Positions 1 to 5,336 of a stretch of 5,627 nt of DNA are shown piece after piece. Origin of the DNA: an uncultured bacterium (GTDB lineage Bacteria > Cyanobacteriota > Vampirovibrionia > Gastranaerophilales > Gastranaerophilaceae); the NCBI GenBank assembly GCA_902772945.1, contig CACYCU010000177.1:1-5627 (forward strand). Direction: 5' to 3'. A program made the translations under genes and the position numbers. The notes beneath the pieces were generated by a model. It was not told the DNA's origin, searched no databases, and saw nothing but the letters and a program-made list of their open reading frames with translations. Within the stretch, counting starts at the first letter, position 1. Every line of letters starts with the position of its first letter.

Positions 1-1
1 A

Positions 2-721
2 TATTTTTCCAAAGCTGAAGAAAAAGAACTTTTGACATCTGCTTTATATCTTGAATGGGGAAAGGTCTTAGAAAAATTCGAAAAGTACGATGAAGCAAAA
101 CAAAAATTATTAAAAGCTTTTGAAATGGATGCTGAAAATGCTGAAATTGCAGCAAATTTAGGCTTATGCTGCGTTGCAAAAAGAGAGTTTGAGGAAGCAA
201 ATCCTCTATTGCAAAAAGTTTTGGCAAAAGAACCTGAAAATAAAACAGTAAAGCAAGCACTTGGTATTGTAGCTTATGAAAGAAATGATATTGAACAAGC
301 TGTTCAAATTTTAAGAACGGATGATGAAAATGCGGTAAATTGCTATTATTTGGCAAAGTGTTATGAAAAGAAATCCGATGAAATAAAAATTAGAGACTAC
401 TATGAAGCAGCATTACGTATAAATCCGAAATACATTACAGCTTATGTTGATTATATAAATTATTTGATAGCTAAGGGTGACTTTCAGGATGCTCAGCGCA
501 AACTCAGAAAAGCTATTAAATTGGACGAAGAAAATATAGATTTGTTAAATTTAATGTTTTATGTAAGTTACATACTTGTCAAAGATAATGTTTATGAATA
601 TAATTTAAAAGAGGCAATTTCAATTGCTGAAAAAATTGAAAATATGGGTGAGGATTTGTTTAAATACCCCGAGCAGAAGCTTGAATTGACAAAACTTTTG
701 CAAGAAAGAGATAAAAATTGA
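2..721 (+). CDS. TPR-repeat protein, 5' end outside the window
   Basis: The frame is open from base 2 to the TGA at 719-721, giving 239 visible residues; the true start lies upstream. A TTG at 32-34 could initiate on paper, but the codons before it (YFSKAEEKEL) continue the first repeat's helix, so I treat the gene as partial. The visible protein is almost wholly tetratricopeptide repeats. Two units are exactly 34 residues: one starts AEIAANLGL and ends KEPEN, the other starts ITAYVDYINYL and ends LDEEN. They are flanked by about four more diverged units, the last degenerate (LFKYPEQKLEL tail). TPR arrays are scaffolds for protein-protein contacts and have no catalytic residues, so partner and cellular role cannot be read from this part. 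No signal peptide or membrane segment is visible in the retained portion. The stop overlaps the aspartokinase start, indicating one mRNA and probable translational coupling. Repeat class is confident; function unknown. Confidence 0.88.
   Translation, partial: YFSKAEEKELLTSALYLEWGKVLEKFEKYDEAKQKLLKAFEMDAENAEIAANLGLCCVAKREFEEANPLLQKVLAKEPENKTVKQALGIVAYERNDIEQAVQILRTDDENAVNCYYLAKCYEKKSDEIKIRDYYEAALRINPKYITAYVDYINYLIAKGDFQDAQRKLRKAIKLDEENIDLLNLMFYVSYILVKDNVYEYNLKEAISIAEKIENMGEDLFKYPEQKLELTKLLQERDKN
703..720 (+). promoter_or_regulatory. Weak ribosome-binding site and TTG start of lysC within the TPR gene end
   Basis: AGAAAGAG (703-710) is followed by 7 nt and then TTG (718-720). The stop of the upstream gene (TGA, 719-721) overlaps this start. 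A rare start codon with a purine-rich but GGAGG-less site suggests that initiation depends on ribosomes finishing the TPR gene. Confidence 0.55.
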
Positions 722-1986
722 GAAAAATAATAGTACAAAAATTCGGCGGGACTTCAGTTGCTGATACAGATAAAATAAAAAATGTTGCCAAAACAGTAAT
801 TAAAGAAAAAGAAAATGGCAATGATGTAGTAGTTGTGGTTTCGGCAATGGGGCATACAACCGATTATTTAGTTAAAATGGCGAAAGAATTAAGTCCAAAT
901 CCGTCCGGAAGAGAAATGGATATGCTCCTTTCTACAGGTGAGGGAGTTTCTATAGCACTTTTGGCTATGGCAATTCAGGCTGAAGGTTATGAAGCTGTTA
1001 GTTTTAATGCTATGCAAATAGGAATTATGACAGAGAATGTTCATTCAAAAGCTAGAATTGTAGATATCAAAACAGATAAACTCAGAAAAAATTTAAATGA
1101 AGGTAAAATAATAGTTGTTGCAGGATTTCAGGGAGTTACTGAAGATGGCGAGATTACAACGCTTGGCCGTGGTGGATCTGATACGTCTGCGGTAGCTTTA
1201 GCAGCTGCTTTAAATGCAGAAAGATGCGATATTTATACTGATGTAGAGGGTGTTTATACAACAGACCCAAGAGTAGTTCCAAATGCTTCAAGATTAAATG
1301 AAATTTCTTATGAGGAAATGCTTGAACTTGCTCATGCTGGTGCAAACGTATTGCATCCTAGAAGCGTTGAAACAGCAAAACAATTTAATGTTCCGATGAG
1401 GGTAAGAAGCAGTTTTAAACTTGATAATTTAGGTACTTTAATACTAGGAGTGGAAAAAATGGAAATATATAAACCGGTTGCAGGTGTAGCGGCAGATTTG
1501 TCACAAGCAAGAATAGTTGTTTGCGATGTTCCGGATAAACCCGGTGTGGCTGCAAAATTATTTACAACGCTTGCTCAGGAAAATATTTCTGTCGATATGA
1601 TTATCCAATCATATGCGAGAAAAATTTCTAATACAAATGACATAGCATTTACTGTTGATTTGAATGACTTGGATAAGACTGTTGAAGCTTTGAATAATTT
1701 GCAAAAAGAAATGAACCTTACAGGAGACATTCAAGTAAATGATAATATAGCAAAAGTTTCTATAGTAGGTGCAGGAATGATCGACAGACCTGGCGTCGCA
1801 TCGACTATGTTTGAAACGCTTGCACAGCAGGGTATAAACATTCGTATGATTTCTACAAGTGAAATAAAAATAAGCTGTCTTGTAGATAAAGAAGATGCAA
1901 AACGTGCTGTTCAATCACTTCACAAAGTATTTGAACTGGAATCAGATGTTGTTGCCGAGGTAAAAGGCGATTTGCCTAATGTATAA
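718..1986 (+). CDS. lysC: Aspartokinase (aspartate kinase), LysC type, alpha subunit
   Basis: This cytoplasmic enzyme phosphorylates L-aspartate with ATP to 4-phospho-L-aspartate, the first step toward lysine/diaminopimelate, threonine and methionine. The 422 residues match the roughly 405-425 of monofunctional bacterial enzymes. The amino-acid kinase domain (about 1-245) opens with KFGGTSVAD (8-16) and has SAMGHTTD (42-49), STGEG (72-76), GRGGSDTSA (150-158) and YTDVEGVYTTDPR (173-185). Two ACT domains follow (about 262-335 and 345-410); the second has VGAGMIDRPGV and STSEIKIS (379-386), the latter part of the known effector-binding region in this family, so feedback inhibition by lysine and/or threonine is expected. 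The TTG start at 718 is nearly forced: an in-frame TAA lies at 712-714, and the first ATG downstream (residue 44) would remove KFGGTS. The Shine-Dalgarno is weak (AGAAAGAG, 703-710). The start overlaps the TPR gene's stop by 4 nt. Family identity is certain; effector preference is inferred. Confidence 0.97.
   Translation: MRKIIVQKFGGTSVADTDKIKNVAKTVIKEKENGNDVVVVVSAMGHTTDYLVKMAKELSPNPSGREMDMLLSTGEGVSIALLAMAIQAEGYEAVSFNAMQIGIMTENVHSKARIVDIKTDKLRKNLNEGKIIVVAGFQGVTEDGEITTLGRGGSDTSAVALAAALNAERCDIYTDVEGVYTTDPRVVPNASRLNEISYEEMLELAHAGANVLHPRSVETAKQFNVPMRVRSSFKLDNLGTLILGVEKMEIYKPVAGVAADLSQARIVVCDVPDKPGVAAKLFTTLAQENISVDMIIQSYARKISNTNDIAFTVDLNDLDKTVEALNNLQKEMNLTGDIQVNDNIAKVSIVGAGMIDRPGVASTMFETLAQQGINIRMISTSEIKISCLVDKEDAKRAVQSLHKVFELESDVVAEVKGDLPNV
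1446..1453 (+). promoter_or_regulatory. Strong internal Shine-Dalgarno for the LysC beta start
   Basis: AGGAGTGG sits inside the lysC coding sequence (codons for Leu-Gly-Val), 8 nt before the in-frame ATG at 1459. AGGAG is the best ribosome-binding match seen in the left part of the window. It supports a real secondary initiation site rather than a chance methionine codon. Confidence 0.75.
1459..1986 (+). CDS. lysC: Internal in-frame start: aspartokinase beta (regulatory ACT) subunit
   Basis: Inside lysC, an ATG at 1459-1461 (Met248 of the full protein) lies in the same frame, 8 nt after AGGAGTGG. Initiation there would give a 175-residue protein containing only the two ACT domains. In Bacillus subtilis aspartokinase II and Corynebacterium glutamicum LysC, a beta subunit of about 160-172 residues is made from exactly such an in-phase internal start just after the catalytic domain, and the enzyme assembles as alpha2beta2. 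The position here, right after the catalytic domain (LGTLILGVEK) and before the first ACT strand, fits that arrangement. The internal Shine-Dalgarno is clearly stronger than that of the alpha start, which also uses TTG. Product existence is inferred from these signals and the family precedent. Confidence 0.75.
   Translation: MEIYKPVAGVAADLSQARIVVCDVPDKPGVAAKLFTTLAQENISVDMIIQSYARKISNTNDIAFTVDLNDLDKTVEALNNLQKEMNLTGDIQVNDNIAKVSIVGAGMIDRPGVASTMFETLAQQGINIRMISTSEIKISCLVDKEDAKRAVQSLHKVFELESDVVAEVKGDLPNV
1962..1977 (-). terminator. Weak hairpin plus T-run that might end minus-strand transcripts
   Basis: Read on the minus strand, AGGC-AAATC-GCCT followed by TTT lies about 10 nt past the kinase gene's stop, inside the lysC 3' end. 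The stem is only 4 bp and the T-run short, so it is a poor intrinsic terminator. It is listed because nothing better exists at this convergent junction. Confidence 0.2.
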
Positions 1987-3633
1987 TTAAAATTTGTTGA
2001 ATGAATACATATCTGAATACCCCGATAGCTTATTTTCACTATTGGAGCAAATTTCTTCGAGAACATATTTAAAATTTTTGCGTGCTATTTTTTCAAATGC
2101 CAATTTCTGATTATGTAACTCGGTTATAATTTCATCTCTGTTTTTTACGTTGGGTTTTTTGACAATAAATCGTTTCAATTCTCTGTTTTTTACAACTCCT
2201 AATAATGAAAAATTAATTACGTCCAGTCCTCTATTCTGTTTGTATGCTTTTTCAATAGCATCATTAATAGCTTTGAGTTCTTTAATTTTTCTTTTAATAT
2301 TTTTTTCAAAGAACATTAAAAATGTTTGAGAACGAAGTGAAACTACATGATTTTTTGATTTTTCAAGAAGTTTTTGTGTTTCGGTATTCTCTGAGAGGTT
2401 ATATGCTTCTGTATAAATTGGTGCAAATTTTTTGTCTATGTGTTCAAAGATATTTGTAAGAGAGCCAAGTTGGTCCGAAGGTACGATGCCGGTACGTTCA
2501 ACAAATTCAGCTTGTCGTATATTATTTTCAAATATTCCGACAACCCAGGATTTGACAGTATCAAACCAATATTTAGCATATTCGTCAGTATATTTAAGAT
2601 AATCTTTTTTTGCGTTGCTTAAAAATTTTTTTGATCTTTGGCTTGCAATTTCTTTTCTCAAATCTTGTATATCATTTAATATGAGTAAATGTGATGTAGC
2701 CCCTGTAATAAAATTGCTATGCGGGTTATCGGGCTCATTTCTGCTGAAAGCTTCTCTAAATGTTGATAAAAATTGAAGCTTTTTAGTCTCAATTTTTAAT
2801 GTATCTTCATCCGGATGTCTGTACATTACAGATTGTGCATCTTCATAGTTTATCCCTTTTAAAATAATCTTTTTTTCTGAAGGGTAATCCCAATTGCCTA
2901 TAATACTTTGAAGGTAGTTGCTTCTGTTCGAATGGTAATTTGCTTTTTCTGTTAAATATAGTTTTAAAAATTCCTTTCCATTATCACAGTGCGCAAGATA
3001 TGGTGGAATAGATGCCATTTCAAACATTTGAGAGTTTTCGCTGAGTATGTATGGCGGAATAACGCTATGCGGTTTGTTTTCAAAAAATCTTTTTCTTTCG
3101 ACTTTTTGCATCCATTGAAAATCTATAAGGTTGGCATTACCTTCTTTATCAAGCAAAATATTTCCGATATTGAAGTCTCCGTGATAAATTCCGTTTTTAT
3201 CCAACTCAAATATTGTTTCAAACATATTTTTAAGATGTTTTCGTGTCCAAGGATTTGTTTGTCCGTTTGCGGCTTTGCCGTTCATTTTTGTGCTGATTAA
3301 ATAAAATAATCCTGTTTCGTCATCAAATGCTTGAGCAATATATTTTTGTACGTTTTTTAATCTTTCGGGCAGCTGTTTCAAATTTCTTATTTCATCTGCA
3401 AAGTCAGTTTTATCATTGATTGATTTTTTAAAAACAATATCTTGAAAATTTTTAAATTTATAAACGGCAGCTGATAGTCCTTTGCCCAAAAGTTCAGCAT
3501 TATCACCATTTTTGACAAAAGAGTCGAGCTCATTTTCTAAAGCTTTTTTTATTCCAGAATATTCGGGAGTAATTTGGCGGATTTTCACTGCCTCAAAGCT
3601 TGGGGTATATTCATTTATTTTGGTTATTTGCAT
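1987..3633 (-). CDS. Protein-kinase-fold phosphotransferase with large uncharacterised C-terminal region
   Basis: With the ATG at 3633 this is a 548-residue protein. The N-terminal third has a full set of kinase-fold landmarks: nucleotide loop LGKGLSAAVYKF (G50, G52, V57), candidate ATP lysine in IVFKK (K69/K70), candidate helix-C glutamate (DEIRN, E81), catalytic loop HGDFNIGNILL (H151, D153, N158) and metal-binding IDFQ (D171). It therefore looks catalytically competent, transferring ATP phosphate to an unknown substrate. HGD with IDFQ resembles small-molecule or atypical kinases (APH/choline-kinase-like, RIO-like) more than Hanks Ser/Thr kinases; I do not recognise the family. Residues about 215-548 are mostly helical and charged, with no domain I know and no membrane span. 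I prefer the ATG over a GTG at 3648 (553 residues) because its N-terminus aligns without gaps to that of the upstream gene; the GTG remains possible. It overlaps the HAD gene by 23 nt (38 nt from the GTG) and ends directly against lysC's stop. Confidence 0.85.
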   Translation of the reverse strand: MQITKINEYTPSFEAVKIRQITPEYSGIKKALENELDSFVKNGDNAELLGKGLSAAVYKFKNFQDIVFKKSINDKTDFADEIRNLKQLPERLKNVQKYIAQAFDDETGLFYLISTKMNGKAANGQTNPWTRKHLKNMFETIFELDKNGIYHGDFNIGNILLDKEGNANLIDFQWMQKVERKRFFENKPHSVIPPYILSENSQMFEMASIPPYLAHCDNGKEFLKLYLTEKANYHSNRSNYLQSIIGNWDYPSEKKIILKGINYEDAQSVMYRHPDEDTLKIETKKLQFLSTFREAFSRNEPDNPHSNFITGATSHLLILNDIQDLRKEIASQRSKKFLSNAKKDYLKYTDEYAKYWFDTVKSWVVGIFENNIRQAEFVERTGIVPSDQLGSLTNIFEHIDKKFAPIYTEAYNLSENTETQKLLEKSKNHVVSLRSQTFLMFFEKNIKRKIKELKAINDAIEKAYKQNRGLDVINFSLLGVVKNRELKRFIVKKPNVKNRDEIITELHNQKLAFEKIARKNFKYVLEEICSNSENKLSGYSDMYSFNKF

Positions 3634-5104
3634 TTTCGGATTTTTCACCTTTATTTCTTAAAGCAAGTATTATTGCAGCTATTCCTGCTGTTATGCCTGC
3701 AGAAATAGCAACAATTTTACCGCCATTTTTAGCTTGTTTTGCGGCTTGAGACGGTTTGACTGTTACAGTTTCCGTTGCAGTTTGAGTAATGTTCTCTGCG
3801 TTAATTGTTTTTTCTGCAGTTTCGACAGTTTTTTCGGCTTGTTCTTTTATTATATTTAATTCTTGTCTCATTTTATCGCTGAGATTTTCTGCAAATTTTT
3901 CATTAAGTTTTGCATAAGATTTTACAGCTTCTTTAATTCCTTCTTGAAGTTTGCCGTTTTCAATTTCGATTATTTTTCCGAAATCTTTAAATTTGCTTAG
4001 AATTCTCGTAATTTCTGAATCTTCTTGTTTAACAAGAATTCCGACAAACGGTAATTTCTTTAGCCGCTCAAGTATTTTAGGTTGTTTGAGAATGTTATCT
4101 ATATTTTTTTCAGAGATTTCGGAAATTTCTTTTTTAACTTCCGGAGTTAAGTCGTAGGTATCAATATAGTTAAGCGGATTTAGCATCTTAAAATCATTTT
4201 CGCCATCTCCTGCTGTAACTACCAAATCGTTTTCCAAAACAGCTTTCTGAACCGCTTTTTTAGTATCATAAAGTTTATCTAAAATGCCATCTCGAGTTTT
4301 TGGGGCATATTCAAGAACCGGACGTTTACCCCCTATTTCATCTCGATATTCTTCTGCAATATATTCAACTTTCGATTCTTTTAAGATTTTTTCAAACGAA
4401 TCTTTAATATCTTTGTAGGCTGCTTGTCTTTCTCCGACATTTAGCATGTCATAAGGAAAACTTACATACAATCTAAGGTTTCCGTCATTACGAATTCCGG
4501 CTTTCCATTCGCTTTGGGCTTTCATATTATCAGTTAATTCAAAATCTTCATATCTTACATGTTTCATTATGGATTTATCGCCATAATCTTTTGCAGAATT
4601 TTCAGAATCATGTTCGATAATCTGGAAATTATATTTTTTGAGCAGGTCTGCCATTTTTGTTCTCAAATCTCTTGTCCATCCGGTTTCTGCTTTTATTTCA
4701 TTTTCTTTAATTTGATTTGGCGAAGAATAATTATATGGGAATTTTCCTGATCTGTAGAATTCTTTATCAGAACCTTCTTTTATAAATTCATCAGAGCCGT
4801 TTTTTGTAATTAAATATTCCGGCAAAGGCATTTCTATACCTTTTGATTTTATCAATTCCGCAACGGTTTGAAATTCTCCAAACGTACGTCCTGTAGTGAT
4901 TTTAAATGTCAAATCTTCGTTTGTATTTCTAAGAAAAGATTTGAAATTTTTAAAATAATCTTGCAGCTTTGCTGTATCTTCTTTTGGCAGATCGTATAGC
5001 TTTGAATGTTTTTCAGGAAAATATGTTCCGTCAAAATCCGAATAAAGATTAATTTTTCCGGCAGTAAAAGACACACTAGAATTTTGAATGCAGTTAACTT
5101 TCAT
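3611..5104 (-). CDS. HAD-superfamily (IIB, Cof/sucrose-phosphatase-like) phosphatase with C-terminal membrane helix
   Basis: The 497-residue protein has the HAD phosphatase motifs in order: DFDGTYF (motif I; nucleophile D23, acid/base D25), ITTGRTF (motif II; T71, R73) and AGDGENDFKML (motif IV; D300, D304). About 190 residues between motifs II and III fit a C2 cap, and PEYLITKNGSDEF resembles the step after motif II in Cof and sucrose-phosphate phosphatases. Expected activity is Mg-dependent hydrolysis of a phosphorylated metabolite, possibly a sugar phosphate; substrate unknown. After the core come a charged, probably helical stretch (about 384-449), a Thr/Val/Pro-rich linker, and one hydrophobic helix (about 463-482, AISAGITAGIAAIILAL) followed by a positive tail, suggesting a membrane tail anchor. 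No N-terminal signal peptide is seen. The start is the ATG at 5104, preceded by AGGGGT 6 nt upstream; a frame extension to 5137 runs into that site and is rejected. It is the first gene of a pair with the overlapping kinase. Confidence 0.88.
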   Translation of the reverse strand: MKVNCIQNSSVSFTAGKINLYSDFDGTYFPEKHSKLYDLPKEDTAKLQDYFKNFKSFLRNTNEDLTFKITTGRTFGEFQTVAELIKSKGIEMPLPEYLITKNGSDEFIKEGSDKEFYRSGKFPYNYSSPNQIKENEIKAETGWTRDLRTKMADLLKKYNFQIIEHDSENSAKDYGDKSIMKHVRYEDFELTDNMKAQSEWKAGIRNDGNLRLYVSFPYDMLNVGERQAAYKDIKDSFEKILKESKVEYIAEEYRDEIGGKRPVLEYAPKTRDGILDKLYDTKKAVQKAVLENDLVVTAGDGENDFKMLNPLNYIDTYDLTPEVKKEISEISEKNIDNILKQPKILERLKKLPFVGILVKQEDSEITRILSKFKDFGKIIEIENGKLQEGIKEAVKSYAKLNEKFAENLSDKMRQELNIIKEQAEKTVETAEKTINAENITQTATETVTVKPSQAAKQAKNGGKIVAISAGITAGIAAIILALRNKGEKSENANNQNK

Positions 5105-5229
5105 ATAAATACCCCTGCTATAATAATATACAAACAAAAATTTTTTTGCTAGTATTTTAAAAATTTTTAATAATAAATGAATATAAATTTTAAATATTTA
5201 CAAATCTAAACAATTTTCAATTACCCCTG
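5105..5229. other. AT-rich divergent intergenic region between the HAD gene and rpsJ promoter
   Basis: No coding frame of note is present. The stretch is extremely AT-rich, with A/T runs and a perfect 14-bp palindrome TTAAAAATTTTTAA (5157-5170). The minus strand offers TATTAT-type -10 sequences at 5120-5128 for the HAD/kinase pair, but no convincing -35. On the plus strand, TGCTATAAT (5116-5124) matches an extended -10. The A/T-rich bases just upstream of 5230 could act as an UP element for the rpsJ promoter. Confidence 0.5.
5111..5116 (-). promoter_or_regulatory. Ribosome-binding site deciding the HAD gene start
   Basis: Read on the minus strand, AGGGGT is followed by ATTTAT and then ATG at 5104-5102. 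This spacing favours the ATG over the longer frame that begins at 5137, whose extra residues (MFVYYYSRGIY) would be coded by this site and the AT-rich promoter region. Confidence 0.7.
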
Positions 5230-5258
5230 TTGACAGTAAATTTTGTTTGTTTTACGAT
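5230..5258 (+). promoter_or_regulatory. Sigma70-type promoter for rpsJ
   Basis: TTGACA (5230-5235) is a perfect -35. A 17-nt spacer leads to TACGAT (5253-5258), a 4-of-6 match to the -10 consensus that keeps the important first two and last two bases. Initiation about 7 nt downstream would start the transcript near 5265, leaving a leader of about 72 nt before the S10 start codon. The upstream flank is A/T-rich, as is usual for strong ribosomal-protein promoters. Confidence 0.75.
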
Positions 5259-5264
5259 TGCTAT

Positions 5265-5304
5265 GCTCGGGAGTATACCCTAAACATTAGTCGATTACCT
5301 GAGC
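5265..5304 (+). promoter_or_regulatory. Possible hairpin at the 5' end of the S10 mRNA leader
   Basis: GCTCGGG (5265-5271) can pair with CCTGAGC (5298-5304) in a 7-bp stem with one G-U pair. Inside the 26-nt loop, CTAA (5280-5283) can pair with TTAG (5287-5290) across three bases. The outer stem begins at the predicted transcription start. It might stabilise the mRNA or serve ribosomal-protein autoregulation; no T-run follows, so it is not an intrinsic terminator. Confidence 0.4.
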
Positions 5305-5323
5305 AAATGTGATACACAAGAAA

Positions 5324-5328
5324 AAGGA
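5324..5328 (+). promoter_or_regulatory. Ribosome-binding site of rpsJ
   Basis: AAGGA lies 8 nt before the ATG at 5337, a normal spacing, and fixes the S10 start. Confidence 0.75.
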
Positions 5329-5336
5329 ATTGCACA

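Noticed and set aside
1154..1914. Minus-strand open frames inside lysC (1154-1345 and 1609-1914)
   Set aside because: They lie opposite a certain aspartokinase gene, have low-complexity or Cys/Tyr-rich translations with no family resemblance, and no convincing ribosome-binding site.
2440..4750. Plus-strand open frames opposite the kinase and HAD genes (2440-2622, 2989-3300, 3951-4157, 4559-4750)
   Set aside because: Their translations are Phe/Ile-rich complements of Lys/Glu-rich coding sequence, typical antisense shadows. They could suggest short membrane proteins, but nothing supports them.
1987..5104. Kinase/HAD pair as a toxin-antitoxin or phage-defence system
   Set aside because: Both proteins are large (about 500 residues), there is no small antitoxin-like gene, no HipA-type or nuclease motif, and no mobile-element context.
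5105..5137. Upstream extension of the HAD protein to 5137 (MFVYYYSRGIY)
   Set aside because: It would translate the Shine-Dalgarno and AT-rich promoter bases. The ATG at 5104 has a well-placed AGGGGT and yields the N-terminus matching the kinase.
5157..5170. Palindrome TTAAAAATTTTTAA as an operator
   Set aside because: Pure A/T palindromes are expected in DNA this AT-rich, and it is not placed over either -35/-10 pair.
5110..5229. Direct repeat TACCCCTG (5110-5117 and 5222-5229)
   Set aside because: Only 8 bp; one copy forms the HAD ribosome-binding site. No third copy or symmetry suggests a regulator site, so chance is the simplest reading.
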